Origin: an uncultured Lachnospiraceae bacterium
GTDB lineage: Bacteria > Bacillota_A > Clostridia > Lachnospirales > Lachnospiraceae
NCBI GenBank assembly: GCA_910587495.1
Contig: CAJUMT010000075.1
Span: 1 to 14,709 of the forward strand
Length of the DNA stretch: 14,709 nucleotides
Direction of reading: 5' to 3'
In this document: positions 1-7,720 of the stretch, piece by piece
Layout: every line of letters starts with the position of its first letter
How positions within the stretch are numbered: the first letter of the stretch is position 1
Position numbers and translations under genes: made by a program
Notes under the pieces: generated by a model
Told to the model about the DNA's origin: nothing
Databases searched by the model: none
What the model saw: only the letters and a program-made list of their open reading frames with translations

Positions 1-84
1 AATAAAAAATAACACAAAAGAATTCCGGTCATAGGGATATTTATGCCTGAAATGGGTACACTTAAGGCAAAGGAGGTTCCCTTT

Positions 85-519
85 ATGACTGGAATTTTTA
101 TTGCGCTGATTTCAGGCGCCCTGATGAGCCTTCAGGGCGTTTTTAACACAGAGGTAACAAAGCAGAGCAGTATGTGGGTATCCGCTTCCTGGGTGCAGTT
201 TTCCGCCCTTGCGACCTGTCTTGTGATCTGGGCGGCCTTTGACAGGAGCAGCTTTATGGCGCTTTTGAAAGTAAATCCTAAATATATGATGTTAGGAGGC
301 GTCTTCGGCGCGTTTATAACCTATACGGTCATCCAGAGTATGTCTGTCTTAGGACCGGCAAAGGCGACCATGCTGATTGTCATAGCACAGCTTACTGTAT
401 CCTGGGTGGTGGAACTGTTCGGCATGTTCGGTCTTGACAAAAGCGCTTTTTCCTGGAGAAAGTGTATCGGCCTTTTCATTGCGGCGGCAGGCGTTATCCT
501 TTTTGAATGGGAAACTTAA
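85..519 (+). CDS. YdcZ/DMT-superfamily small membrane protein
   Basis: This 144-residue, strongly hydrophobic protein resembles the YdcZ (formerly DUF606) branch of the drug/metabolite transporter superfamily. About four or five membrane segments can be seen: near residues 3-22, 30-48, 65-85, 88-112 and 122-140. The length fits that family, whose members are single halves of a DMT fold and often work as pairs. The substrate cannot be told from the sequence. The start at 85 is chosen because an AAAGGAGG ribosome binding site (69-76) sits 8 bases upstream; the in-frame ATG at 43 would add 14 non-hydrophobic residues and has no comparable site. No second YdcZ half is adjacent inside the window, though one could lie upstream. 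It appears to be transcribed separately from comEA, which has its own likely promoter. The family call is from sequence character and motif memory, not a profile search. Confidence 0.8.
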   Translation: MTGIFIALISGALMSLQGVFNTEVTKQSSMWVSASWVQFSALATCLVIWAAFDRSSFMALLKVNPKYMMLGGVFGAFITYTVIQSMSVLGPAKATMLIVIAQLTVSWVVELFGMFGLDKSAFSWRKCIGLFIAAAGVILFEWET

Positions 520-541
520 GAAAAGTTTAGATAGATTGCTC

Positions 542-570
542 TTGTTTTTCCATTCCAAGTCCGCTACAAT
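542..570 (+). promoter_or_regulatory. Likely sigma-A promoter for the comEA operon
   Basis: A -35 TTGTTT (542-547) and a -10 TACAAT (565-570) are separated by exactly 17 bases. The -10 matches the consensus at 5 of 6 positions; the -35 keeps only the TTG. It lies in the 94-bp gap between the YdcZ-type gene and comEA and would give a leader of about 35-37 bases. It would drive comEA and, given the close packing, probably the following genes through holA. Confidence 0.5.
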
Positions 571-588
571 AAGTATAAGGCATAAAAG

Positions 589-613
589 GCTTTTCTTCTG
601 GAAGGAGAAAAGC
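589..613 (+). promoter_or_regulatory. Hairpin overlapping the comEA ribosome binding site
   Basis: GCTTTTCT (589-596) and AGAAAAGC (606-613) form a perfect 8-bp stem with a 9-base loop. The comEA Shine-Dalgarno GGAG (604-607) spans the loop/stem junction, and the ATG at 614 begins directly after the stem. Folding would hinder ribosome access. The pairing is seen in the sequence; a regulatory role is inference. Confidence 0.4.
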
Positions 614-1069
614 ATGAAGAAGCAAAAATGTATCAGGATGGCTATGTACGCCGTGTATATTTTTCTCTGCTGTTGTCTGACGGGCTGCAGTTTTTCTTTT
701 TGCGGTCTTAAGGCCGGGGGAGAGGAAGAACTGGTCTTTTCCTGCAAAGAAGAGCTGTCTAACAAAAGTCAGGAGCAGGCAGAAGAACTTGCGGCAAAGA
801 CAGAAGAAACGTCGGCAGAAGCTGCGGATCAGTCTGCGGATGAAGCAGGAGAAGACCATGCGGTTTTAGACGGGGGAAAAGTAAATGTAAATACTGCAGG
901 TCTGGAGGAACTGACAGCGCTTAACGGGATCGGAGAGGGTCGTGCCAAAGCGATCCTTGAGTACCGTGATCAAAACGGGCCGTTTGCCAAAGCCGAAGAT
1001 ATTATGCTGGTTTCCGGGATTAAGGAAGGCATATTTTCTAAAATAAAAGATCAGATAACAGTTCATTGA
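614..1069 (+). CDS. comEA: ComEA-like helix-hairpin-helix competence lipoprotein
   Basis: ComEA proteins bind incoming double-stranded DNA at the cell surface and pass it to the ComEC channel. This 151-residue protein has an N-terminal hydrophobic segment (about 10-22) ending in a lipobox, L22-T-G-C25, so it is predicted to be lipid-anchored at Cys25. A Glu/Ala-rich, low-complexity linker follows (about 36-85), then the characteristic ComEA C-terminal domain (89-150): VNVNTA, a first hairpin LNGIGEGRA, and a second VSGIKEGIF. There is no room for the SLBB/beta-grasp domain found in longer ComEA proteins. The start at 614 is preceded by GGAG (604-607); upstream in-frame ATGs lie inside the preceding gene. 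It is separated by 8 bases from the response regulator, and comEC lies three genes downstream, supporting a role in DNA uptake. Confidence 0.88.
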   Translation: MKKQKCIRMAMYAVYIFLCCCLTGCSFSFCGLKAGGEEELVFSCKEELSNKSQEQAEELAAKTEETSAEAADQSADEAGEDHAVLDGGKVNVNTAGLEELTALNGIGEGRAKAILEYRDQNGPFAKAEDIMLVSGIKEGIFSKIKDQITVH

Positions 1070-1077
1070 GGTGAAAA

Positions 1078-1767
1078 ATGGGACAGAAAGTATTGGTGGT
1101 TGACGATGAAAAACTGATTGTGAAGGGGATACGGTTCAGTCTGGAGCAGGACGGCATGGAAGTGGACTGCGCTTATGACGGAGAAGAAGCCCTTCGGATG
1201 ATACAGGAGAAAGAATATGATATTATTCTTCTGGATGTTATGTTGCCGAAGCTGACAGGTTTTGAAGTGTGTCAGCAGCTCAGAGAATTTTCCAGCGTTC
1301 CTGTGGTCATGCTGACGGCTAAAGGAGACGATATGGACAAGATCCTGGGCCTTGAGTATGGTGCAGACGATTATATTACCAAGCCTTTCAATATCCTGGA
1401 AGTAAAAGCGCGGATCAAAGCGATTATGCGCCGGACAAAAAGAAAAACTCCGGAAAAAGAGACGCGGAAAGTTGTGGATAAAGGAGATCTTCACCTGGAC
1501 TGCGAAAGCCGCAGACTGAATATTGCAGGCAGGGAGATTAACCTTACTGCCAAAGAATTTGACCTGCTAGAGCTGATGGCTTTAACCCCCAATAAAGTGT
1601 ACAGCAGGGATCATCTTTTGAACGCCGTATGGGGCTATGATTACCCCGGCGATGTACGCACGGTGGATGTGCATATCCGCAGGCTTCGCGAAAAGATCGA
1701 ACAGAATCCAAGCGAACCCAAATATGTACATACAAAATGGGGTGTAGGGTACTACTTCAATGTTTAA
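1078..1767 (+). CDS. OmpR/PhoB-family response regulator
   Basis: This 229-residue protein is a DNA-binding response regulator. The receiver domain (about 3-118) has all the expected residues: acidic pair D9/D10, phosphoacceptor D53 (ILLDVMLP), T80 and K102 in the ITKPF motif. A winged-helix domain (about 130-228) contains the typical LTAKEFDLLELM and VDVHIRRLREKIE segments and ends in VGYYF. Length is normal for the family. A GAGGTG-like site precedes the ATG. Its stop overlaps the start of the downstream kinase by 8 bases, indicating translational coupling and a cognate pair. It is broadly like WalR/PhoP/MtrA regulators, but which orthologue it is cannot be decided by eye, and its target genes are unknown. 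Its location inside the comEA-comEC run makes the com genes candidate targets; that is inference. Confidence 0.95.
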   Translation: MGQKVLVVDDEKLIVKGIRFSLEQDGMEVDCAYDGEEALRMIQEKEYDIILLDVMLPKLTGFEVCQQLREFSSVPVVMLTAKGDDMDKILGLEYGADDYITKPFNILEVKARIKAIMRRTKRKTPEKETRKVVDKGDLHLDCESRRLNIAGREINLTAKEFDLLELMALTPNKVYSRDHLLNAVWGYDYPGDVRTVDVHIRRLREKIEQNPSEPKYVHTKWGVGYYFNV

Positions 1768-3211
1768 AATGAATGAATATACGAAGTTTTTGCCGAAAAA
1801 TCCGTTTTTTCGCAGCATGAATTTTCGGATCATGGTATTTTTATTCCTGATCGGAACGGTTCCTTTAACGGTTTTTTCCATGATGGTGATGGTTTCTTAT
1901 GAAAGCCAGTCGTTAACCAGACTTGGAAACGATGTGTCCAACCAGGGACAGATCCTGGCCACGCAGATTGGGGCCGCGGGATATCTGGAGAATCAGGACA
2001 ATGAGACGCTGGCCGGAGAGCTGATGCAGATGGCGACTTTGTATGACGGAAGAATCATATTGATCGACCAGAACTTAAGGATTGTGGAGGATACATATGG
2101 TCTGGAGACGGACCGTACGATGGTGTCTGAAGAAGTGATCAAATGTTTTAAAGGCGAAAGTACAGGGCATCATGTGAGCGGTCGTTTTATAGAGCTGATT
2201 GTTCCGATTATGTCCGGCGAGGACGCGGGCAAGACGATTATAGGCGCGATTTTAGTGAGCGCATCCACGGACAGTCTGCGGGGCAAATTAGAAGAGCTTC
2301 GGACTTCTGCGGAGATTTGGCTGGTCAGTATCAGCATCAGCGTGCTTGCGCTGGCAATTCTTTTATCCAACTGGCTGGTCAGGCCGCTGCGCCATATGAA
2401 CAAATCCATCGGCGGTTTAGTGGAAGGCGCTCTGGACGGAGATCTGGATATTCATGACTGTACGGAGACAGAAAATATATCTAATACCTTTAACAGCCTG
2501 TTGGCCAAGCTTCGCCTGATGGAAGAATCCAGACAGGAGTTTGTGGCCAATGTGTCGCACGAGTTAAAGACGCCGCTGGCATCTATGAAAGTGCTGGCAG
2601 ATTCTCTTTTGATGCAGGAAAATACGCCGGTGGAACTGTATCAGGAATTTATGCAGGATATCGCGGAAGAGATTGACCGTGAGAATCTGATTATTTCCGA
2701 TCTTTTGACGTTGGTGAAGATGGACCGCAAGGCGGTGGAATTGAATGTGGCAGTAGTGGATATCAATGAATTTCTGGAACAGATATTAAAGCGTCTGCGC
2801 CCCATTGCGGAGGTATCCAATATAGAGATTGTATTTGAGAGTAATCGAAGCGTCAGCGCGGAGATTGACACTACAAAACTTTCTCTGGCCTTTTCCAATC
2901 TGGTAGAAAATGCGATTAAGTACAATGTGGAAAACGGCTGGGTCAGAGTGTCCCTGGATGCTGACCATAAATTTTTCTATGTCAAAGTAAGTGATTCGGG
3001 CATAGGGATTCCGGAAGAATCGCTGGACTATATTTTTGAGCGCTTTTATCGTGTGGACAAATCCCATTCCCGGGAAATTGGAGGAACCGGTCTGGGCCTT
3101 GCCATTGCCAGAGGGGCGATCGTCGCTCACAGAGGGGCAATCAAGGTGCAGAGTTCCCTGGAAGAAGGGACGATATTTACGGTTCGGATTCCTCTTAAGT
3201 ATATTGCGTAA
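1760..3211 (+). CDS. Membrane sensor histidine kinase with Cache-like ectodomain
   Basis: This 483-residue kinase is the evident partner of the upstream regulator. Transmembrane segments lie near residues 24-46 and 187-206 and enclose an extracellular region of about 140 residues with a PDC/Cache-like pattern (YDGRIILIDQNLRIVED, then a late IIGAILVSAS strand). A HAMP linker follows (about 207-258), then the dimerisation/phosphoacceptor domain with H267 in VSHELKTPL, whose HELKT also matches the phosphatase motif. The ATPase domain has the N box (N380-LVENAIKYN), G1 box (D412-SGIG) and G2 box (G441-GTGLGL). All catalytic motifs are intact. The ATG at 1760 overlaps the regulator's end by 8 bases; an ATG at 1769 is an alternative start giving three fewer residues. 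The signal sensed is unknown; the adjacent GerMN lipoprotein is a plausible extracellular modulator. Confidence 0.95.
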   Translation: MFKMNEYTKFLPKNPFFRSMNFRIMVFLFLIGTVPLTVFSMMVMVSYESQSLTRLGNDVSNQGQILATQIGAAGYLENQDNETLAGELMQMATLYDGRIILIDQNLRIVEDTYGLETDRTMVSEEVIKCFKGESTGHHVSGRFIELIVPIMSGEDAGKTIIGAILVSASTDSLRGKLEELRTSAEIWLVSISISVLALAILLSNWLVRPLRHMNKSIGGLVEGALDGDLDIHDCTETENISNTFNSLLAKLRLMEESRQEFVANVSHELKTPLASMKVLADSLLMQENTPVELYQEFMQDIAEEIDRENLIISDLLTLVKMDRKAVELNVAVVDINEFLEQILKRLRPIAEVSNIEIVFESNRSVSAEIDTTKLSLAFSNLVENAIKYNVENGWVRVSLDADHKFFYVKVSDSGIGIPEESLDYIFERFYRVDKSHSREIGGTGLGLAIARGAIVAHRGAIKVQSSLEEGTIFTVRIPLKYIA

Positions 3212-3223
3212 GGGGGAATCCAG

Positions 3224-4159
3224 ATGGAAAGATTATTTAAAAGTATGGGAAAGAGGCTGATTCTGACATGGCTTTTGACGATAACGGTGTTTTTGCTGGC
3301 CGGATGCGCGGAGCATGGAGAGGAAGAAGAGTCCGGCTATAAAATCTGGTATATGAACGACAGGGAAACGAAAGTGGATTTTGAATACCAGGAATTGCTT
3401 TCGGAAAACACAGAAGGAATGCTGCAGGAAGCTTTGCAGGCGCTTCGGAAAGAACCCGCAAAAGAAGGGTATAAGCCGGTTCTTCCGGAAGATGTCCGTA
3501 TTGAAAGCTACAAGGTGGAGAACGATCAGCTTTATCTTAATTTTTCCGCAGAGTACATGAATATGTCCAAGACCTATGAAGTTCTGTGCCGCGCCGCTTT
3601 TGTGCGTACACTCTGTCAGATTCCTGAGATAGGCTATGTGGGTTTTCGGGTAGAGGATCAGCCGCTTACAGAGTTAAACGGTAAAGTGGTCGGACTTATG
3701 AACGAAGATCAGTTCATAGAAAACGCAGGCGAAGACATCAATGCCAACAAGGTGGCGGATCTGACCCTTTATTATACCAATGAGACCGGAGATAAACTGG
3801 TAAAGCAAAGAGTAGCGCTGGAATACAATACCAATATATCTTTGGAACGCCTGGTTGTGGAGCGTCTGATCGAGGGGCCGCCTTTTGAGGGCGCGTATCC
3901 GACGATTCCGGCACAGACAAAACTGGTCAGTGTTACTGTACGCGACGGGGTCTGTTATGTCAATCTGGACGAAGGCTTTTTGTCCACCGGCTATAACGTG
4001 ACTGAAAGTATTCCTGTCTATTCCATCGTCAATTCTTTGATCGAAAATACGGATGTCCAGAAAGTGCAGATCAGCATCAATGGAGAAACCAACAGAGTTT
4101 TTTGGGAAAGTATCAGTTTTGATACGATTTTTGAAAAAAATGAGGAGTTGATACAATGA
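3224..4159 (+). CDS. Lipoprotein with two GerMN domains
   Basis: This 311-residue protein has a hydrophobic N-terminus (about 11-27) with lipobox LLAGC and predicted lipidated Cys28. Two GerMN-type domains follow: a diverged first copy (about 40-150, VLPEDVRIESYKVENDQLYLNFS) and a clearer second copy (about 177-290), including LIEGPPFEGAYPTIP, VRDGVCYVNLDEGF and VQISINGE. GerMN domains occur in the spore proteins GerM/SpoIIIAG-associated systems and in the actinobacterial lipoprotein LpqB. The ATG at 3224 follows the kinase stop by 12 bases behind a GGGGG-rich site. Its last four bases (ATGA) overlap the comEC start. Position directly after a regulator/kinase pair suggests that it interacts with the kinase ectodomain, as LpqB does with MtrB; that link is inference. 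A role at the spore envelope or in DNA uptake is also possible. Confidence 0.88.
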   Translation: MERLFKSMGKRLILTWLLTITVFLLAGCAEHGEEEESGYKIWYMNDRETKVDFEYQELLSENTEGMLQEALQALRKEPAKEGYKPVLPEDVRIESYKVENDQLYLNFSAEYMNMSKTYEVLCRAAFVRTLCQIPEIGYVGFRVEDQPLTELNGKVVGLMNEDQFIENAGEDINANKVADLTLYYTNETGDKLVKQRVALEYNTNISLERLVVERLIEGPPFEGAYPTIPAQTKLVSVTVRDGVCYVNLDEGFLSTGYNVTESIPVYSIVNSLIENTDVQKVQISINGETNRVFWESISFDTIFEKNEELIQ

Positions 4160-6369
4160 AGCAAAGGCCGCTTTTTTGCCTGGCTCTTCTGGTATTCCTG
4201 ATTCTTTTGTTTCTGCCTGCAAGGCTCTTTTATGAGCCTTTGCAGGTGAAGCAAAAGTGCGAAGCGCAGGTTACCGGCCGGGTTGGCAGGCGGGTTATAA
4301 AAAATGAAAAAACACAGATCTATCTTAAGGACTGCCGGGTCGAAAGCAGAGGAAATAATTTTTCGACAGGACAGCTTCTTGTATATCTTTCCGATACCAC
4401 AACATATCCGGTGGGAACGGATCTGTCCCTGTCAGGGACGCTTTATCCAATAGAAGAACCAACCAATCCTGGACAATTTAACAGCAGGCTTTATTATCAG
4501 GGAAAAGGCATCAGCTATACTTTTTACGCGGAAAAAGTATTCGTGTGTTCTTTACATCCCTCTTTTATAAAAGAAAAACTTATGCTTGCGAAAGAAAAAA
4601 TCGCCCGGGTATATGAATATGCCATGGATGAAAGGGATAGCGCGCTTTTACAGTCCATGGTGCTGGGTATGCGGGAAAATCTGGATGAGGACACGAAAGA
4701 GTTTTATCAGAGGAACGGGATCGCTCATTTGCTTGCTATATCCGGACTGCATATTTCACTGGTGGGTATGGGGCTTTATCAGATTTTGAAAAAAGCCAGC
4801 GGCGTTTGCGTCCTGCCGGGGATTATATCTGTCGCGTTTTTATGGGCGTATGGCTGGATGACAGGCGCTTCCATATCCGCCATGCGGGCGGTAATTATGT
4901 GCAGTCTGGCGATTCTGGCGGATTTGATCGGGCGGACATATGATATGTTGACAGCCATCGGAGCGGCGGCGCTGATTCTTATGTCGGTTAATCCTCTGAG
5001 CGCGAAACAGAGCGCGTTTTTACTTTCTTTTGGAGCAGTGTTCGCCATTGCGCTGTTTCAGCAGGTATGGAAGCTTTATCTGAGCAAAACAAAAAAATTT
5101 AGCCAGGCAGTCTGCACCAGCCTGTCGGTTCTTTTCTTTACTTTTCCTTTGCAGCTTTGCTTTTTTTATGCATATCCCCTTTATTCTTTTATATTGAATC
5201 TTCTGGTCATCCCGCTTATGAGTATTGTGATGATATGCGGGATCGCGTGCGGGCTTACAGGGCTTATCTTTCTCCCGATTGCCAGAATATGCGGATTTTT
5301 CTGTCACTGGATCTTAAGCTTGTATGATCTGGCAGGGCAGCGCTGCCTGTCTCTTCCGGGGTCGGTCCTGACCCTGGGAGCGCCTGCCATATGGAAAGTG
5401 GTATTGTATTATGGAATTTTAAGTGTCGGATTGTACTGGATTTACTGCGAAAAAAGAAGAAAAAAATACTGGAGAAAAAAGGAACCCTTTCAGCCTGAAA
5501 GGCGCAGACTGGCAGCGGGCGCGGGACTTGTCCTGGCGGGTATGTTTCTTTTGTGCCTGCGGGTGCATACCGGCTTTCGCATTACTATGCTGGATGTGGG
5601 GCAAGGCGACGCGGTTTTTTTCAGGAGCCCGTCTGGCATGACTTTTTTAAGTGACGCAGGAAGTACGAGTGTTAAAAAGGTCGGGACTTACAGAATCCTT
5701 CCGTTCCTTCAGTGGGAAGGAACAGGCGTGTTAGATTATATCTTTGTGTCACATATGGACGAAGATCATATAAACGGTTTGCGGGAACTGATAGAAGACA
5801 GTCTGACGCCCGGCGGTATACAAATCGGACATGCCGTCCTGCCCGCCCTGGCCTCAAAGGATGATGCGTACATAGAGATGGAAGAACTTTTAACGGGTGC
5901 GGAAATAGAGATCCTTTATATGGGACAGGGAGACTGTTTGTCGGACGATCAGGTTTCTTTTACCTGTCTGTGGCCTCCGAAAGAAACGCGCCTTTCTGAC
6001 CGCAATGATTTGTCGCTGGTCTTTTTGGCAGAGTATGGGCAGTTTGATATGCTTTTTACAGGAGATATCGGGAAAGAGACCGAAGCAAAACTTGCGGCTT
6101 TGGGGATTCTTGAGGAAGTGGAGATTTTAAAAGTAGCCCATCATGGATCGCGGCACTCTTCCTCGGAAGTATTTCTTAGAAAAGTGCGCCCGTCTCTGTC
6201 CCTCATCTCCTGCAGCGCGACGAACCGCTACGGGCATCCGGGGGAAGAGACGCTGGCAAGGCTGAAAGAGGAGAAGAGCGTCATTAAGATCACGAAAGAC
6301 AGCGGAGCCGTGCGGATCTTTACGGATGGGAAGCGGGTGAAAGTAAAAGGGACGATGGACGGGGGATAA
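4156..6369 (+). CDS. comEC: ComEC/Rec2 DNA-uptake channel with metallo-beta-lactamase domain
   Basis: ComEC forms the membrane channel through which single-stranded DNA enters the cytoplasm. This 737-residue protein is full length for the family. It has an N-terminal membrane segment (about 7-24), an OB-like extracellular region (about 30-140), and the multi-spanning Competence domain (about 150-450), including the hallmark HLLAISGLHI at 191-200. A C-terminal metallo-beta-lactamase-like domain (about 472-720) has intact motifs: D480-VGQGD, H533-MDEDH538, TGDIG (D637) and H662-H663-GS. Those conserved residues suggest an active nuclease domain, as proposed for ComEC. The start overlaps the GerMN gene by 4 bases (ATGA). 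holA follows after 35 bases, a common neighbour of comEC in Firmicutes. comEA lies upstream with three signalling genes between them. Confidence 0.96.
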   Translation: MKQRPLFCLALLVFLILLFLPARLFYEPLQVKQKCEAQVTGRVGRRVIKNEKTQIYLKDCRVESRGNNFSTGQLLVYLSDTTTYPVGTDLSLSGTLYPIEEPTNPGQFNSRLYYQGKGISYTFYAEKVFVCSLHPSFIKEKLMLAKEKIARVYEYAMDERDSALLQSMVLGMRENLDEDTKEFYQRNGIAHLLAISGLHISLVGMGLYQILKKASGVCVLPGIISVAFLWAYGWMTGASISAMRAVIMCSLAILADLIGRTYDMLTAIGAAALILMSVNPLSAKQSAFLLSFGAVFAIALFQQVWKLYLSKTKKFSQAVCTSLSVLFFTFPLQLCFFYAYPLYSFILNLLVIPLMSIVMICGIACGLTGLIFLPIARICGFFCHWILSLYDLAGQRCLSLPGSVLTLGAPAIWKVVLYYGILSVGLYWIYCEKRRKKYWRKKEPFQPERRRLAAGAGLVLAGMFLLCLRVHTGFRITMLDVGQGDAVFFRSPSGMTFLSDAGSTSVKKVGTYRILPFLQWEGTGVLDYIFVSHMDEDHINGLRELIEDSLTPGGIQIGHAVLPALASKDDAYIEMEELLTGAEIEILYMGQGDCLSDDQVSFTCLWPPKETRLSDRNDLSLVFLAEYGQFDMLFTGDIGKETEAKLAALGILEEVEILKVAHHGSRHSSSEVFLRKVRPSLSLISCSATNRYGHPGEETLARLKEEKSVIKITKDSGAVRIFTDGKRVKVKGTMDGG

Positions 6370-6404
6370 TTTTCGTGTTATACTACAGCCAGGAGAATAA
6401 AATT

Positions 6405-7394
6405 ATGAAGATGTTGCAGGAAGATATAAAGAACGGACATTTTAAAAAGGTGTATCTTCTTATGGGAGAAGAAACTTATCTTAGAAACCAGTACAGAAAA
6501 AGATTACGCGAAGCTTTGCTGCCTCCGGAGGATACGATGAATGGGGCGTCCTTTGAGGGAAAGGGGATCGACCCCAAAGCAGTGATTGACCTGGCGGAGA
6601 CCATGCCTTTTTTTGCCGAGCGCAGGGTGATCGAACTTAGGGACAGCGGATTTGCCAAAAACGCGTGCCCTGAGCTGGCGGACTATATTCCGCAGATTCC
6701 CGTCAGCACCTGCCTGATTTTTACCGAGTCGGAAGTGGATAAAAGAAGCAGGCTTTACAAGGCGGTGAAAAAAGAAGGGCGTGTGGTGGAATTTAAGCGT
6801 CAGACAGAGAGGACGCTTTTTGCATGGGTGCTTCAGACGCTGAAAAAAGAGGGAAAAAGTATTACGGAAGATACGATGCGCCTGTTTCTTGAGCGGACCG
6901 GGCCGGATATGGAAAACATAGAGCATGAATTGGAAAAACTTCTCTGTTATACGATGGGAAGGGACATGATTACAGGGGAAGATGTGAAGGCTGTCTGTAC
7001 GGAGCAGACGGAAAATCATATCTTTGATATGATACAGGCGATCACGGAGCAGGACCAGAAGAAAGCCTTGGATCTTTACAGTGACCTGCTTGCCATGAAA
7101 GAGCCGCCCATGCGTATTCTGTTTTTGCTTGCCAGACAGTTTAACCAGCTTCTGCAGCTTAAGAATCTGTCCGGTCAGGGGATGGACAAAGGGGAATTGG
7201 CAAAAAAGATCGGGATTCCTCCGTTTGCTTTGGGAAAATATCAGTCCCAGTGCAAAAAATTTACATTGCCTGCGCTTCGCCAGGCGGTAGAAGACTGCGT
7301 GGACACGGAAGAGAGGGTCAAGACCGGTCAGATGGGCGACCAGATCAGCGTGGAGCTTCTGATTGTGAAATATAGTAGAAAAAAGGAGAATTGA
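6405..7394 (+). CDS. holA: DNA polymerase III subunit delta
   Basis: The delta subunit opens the beta sliding clamp as part of the clamp loader. This 329-residue protein matches HolA/YqeN in length and layout. The N-terminal domain begins with KKVYLLMGEETYLRNQ, the region equivalent to an AAA+ P-loop that does not bind nucleotide in delta. A middle helical domain follows, then the C-terminal collar (about 205-325), with NHIFDMIQAI, LLARQFNQLLQLK and the KTGQMGDQISVELLIVK end. The start is set at ATG 6405 because AGGAG (6391-6395) lies 9 bases upstream; a GTG at 6375 would add 10 residues but has no clear site. It is the last gene of the comEA-to-holA run, before a strong terminator at 7414-7447. 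No anomalies are seen. Confidence 0.93.
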   Translation: MKMLQEDIKNGHFKKVYLLMGEETYLRNQYRKRLREALLPPEDTMNGASFEGKGIDPKAVIDLAETMPFFAERRVIELRDSGFAKNACPELADYIPQIPVSTCLIFTESEVDKRSRLYKAVKKEGRVVEFKRQTERTLFAWVLQTLKKEGKSITEDTMRLFLERTGPDMENIEHELEKLLCYTMGRDMITGEDVKAVCTEQTENHIFDMIQAITEQDQKKALDLYSDLLAMKEPPMRILFLLARQFNQLLQLKNLSGQGMDKGELAKKIGIPPFALGKYQSQCKKFTLPALRQAVEDCVDTEERVKTGQMGDQISVELLIVKYSRKKEN

Positions 7395-7413
7395 TTACGC
7401 ACCCTGTGCATAA

Positions 7414-7447
7414 AAAAGCGGTCGGCATGACGGTACCGACCGCTTTT
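7414..7447. terminator. Bidirectional intrinsic terminator between holA and rpsT
   Basis: A perfect 12-bp inverted repeat, AAAAGCGGTCGG (7414-7425) and CCGACCGCTTTT (7436-7447), encloses a 10-base loop. The stem has a GC-rich core with an A tract on one side and a T tract on the other, so it can end transcription from either strand. It lies exactly between the convergent genes holA (stop at 7394) and rpsT (stop at 7457). Confidence 0.9.
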
Positions 7448-7456
7448 ATCACATTT

Positions 7457-7720
7457 TTATGCCATCTCGTTGATTGCTTTCTGCATACGGGAAATCTTCC
7501 TGGAAGTGGTATTCTTGTGATACACTCCTTTGGAAGTTGCCTTGTCCATGGTAGACACGGCTTCTTTTAATGCAGCCTTTGCAGCATCTTTGTCCTTGGA
7601 CTCGATCGCAGCGTATACTTTCTTTACCATAGTTTTCACTTCGGATTTAATCGCCTTATTCCTGGCAGTTCTGGTCTGTGTGACCAGGATTCTTTTCTTC
7701 GCGGATTTGATATTAGCCAA
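7457..7720 (-). CDS. rpsT: 30S ribosomal protein S20 (TTG start)
   Basis: S20 is a primary 16S rRNA-binding protein of the small subunit. The 87-residue product begins (M)ANIKSAKKRILVTQ, the classic S20 N-terminus, and continues with a basic helical sequence (TRTARNKAIKSEVKTMVKKV) and the SKGVYHKNTTSRKISRM region; length is normal. The start is TTG at 7720-7718, since the conserved ANIKSAKKR follows it directly and GGAGG (7733-7729) is 8 bases upstream. The alternative TTG at 7735 overlaps that ribosome binding site and would add five residues not typical of S20. The gene is transcribed against its neighbours, has its own promoter near 7824-7852 and a leader of about 95 bases, and ends at the shared terminator. 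A UUG start is also used by E. coli rpsT, where it is tied to autoregulation. Confidence 0.96.
   Translation of the reverse strand: MANIKSAKKRILVTQTRTARNKAIKSEVKTMVKKVYAAIESKDKDAAKAALKEAVSTMDKATSKGVYHKNTTSRKISRMQKAINEMA

Noticed and set aside
434..613. Upstream extension of comEA to an ATG inside the preceding gene
   Set aside because: The extension would bury the lipoprotein signal peptide in the middle of the protein and overlap the upstream gene; ATG 614 has a proper ribosome binding site.
349..859. Overlapping minus-strand open frames (138 and 110 residues) opposite the YdcZ-type gene and comEA
   Set aside because: They are antisense shadows of better supported plus-strand genes, with Ser/Lys-rich, non-protein-like composition and no ribosome binding site.
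3674..4222. Minus-strand open frame of 182 residues opposite the GerMN gene
   Set aside because: The plus strand carries a clear two-domain lipoprotein with correct overlaps; the antisense frame has no recognisable domain or start signals.
6504..7019. Minus-strand open frame of 171 residues opposite holA
   Set aside because: holA is well supported on the plus strand; the antisense product has no family features.
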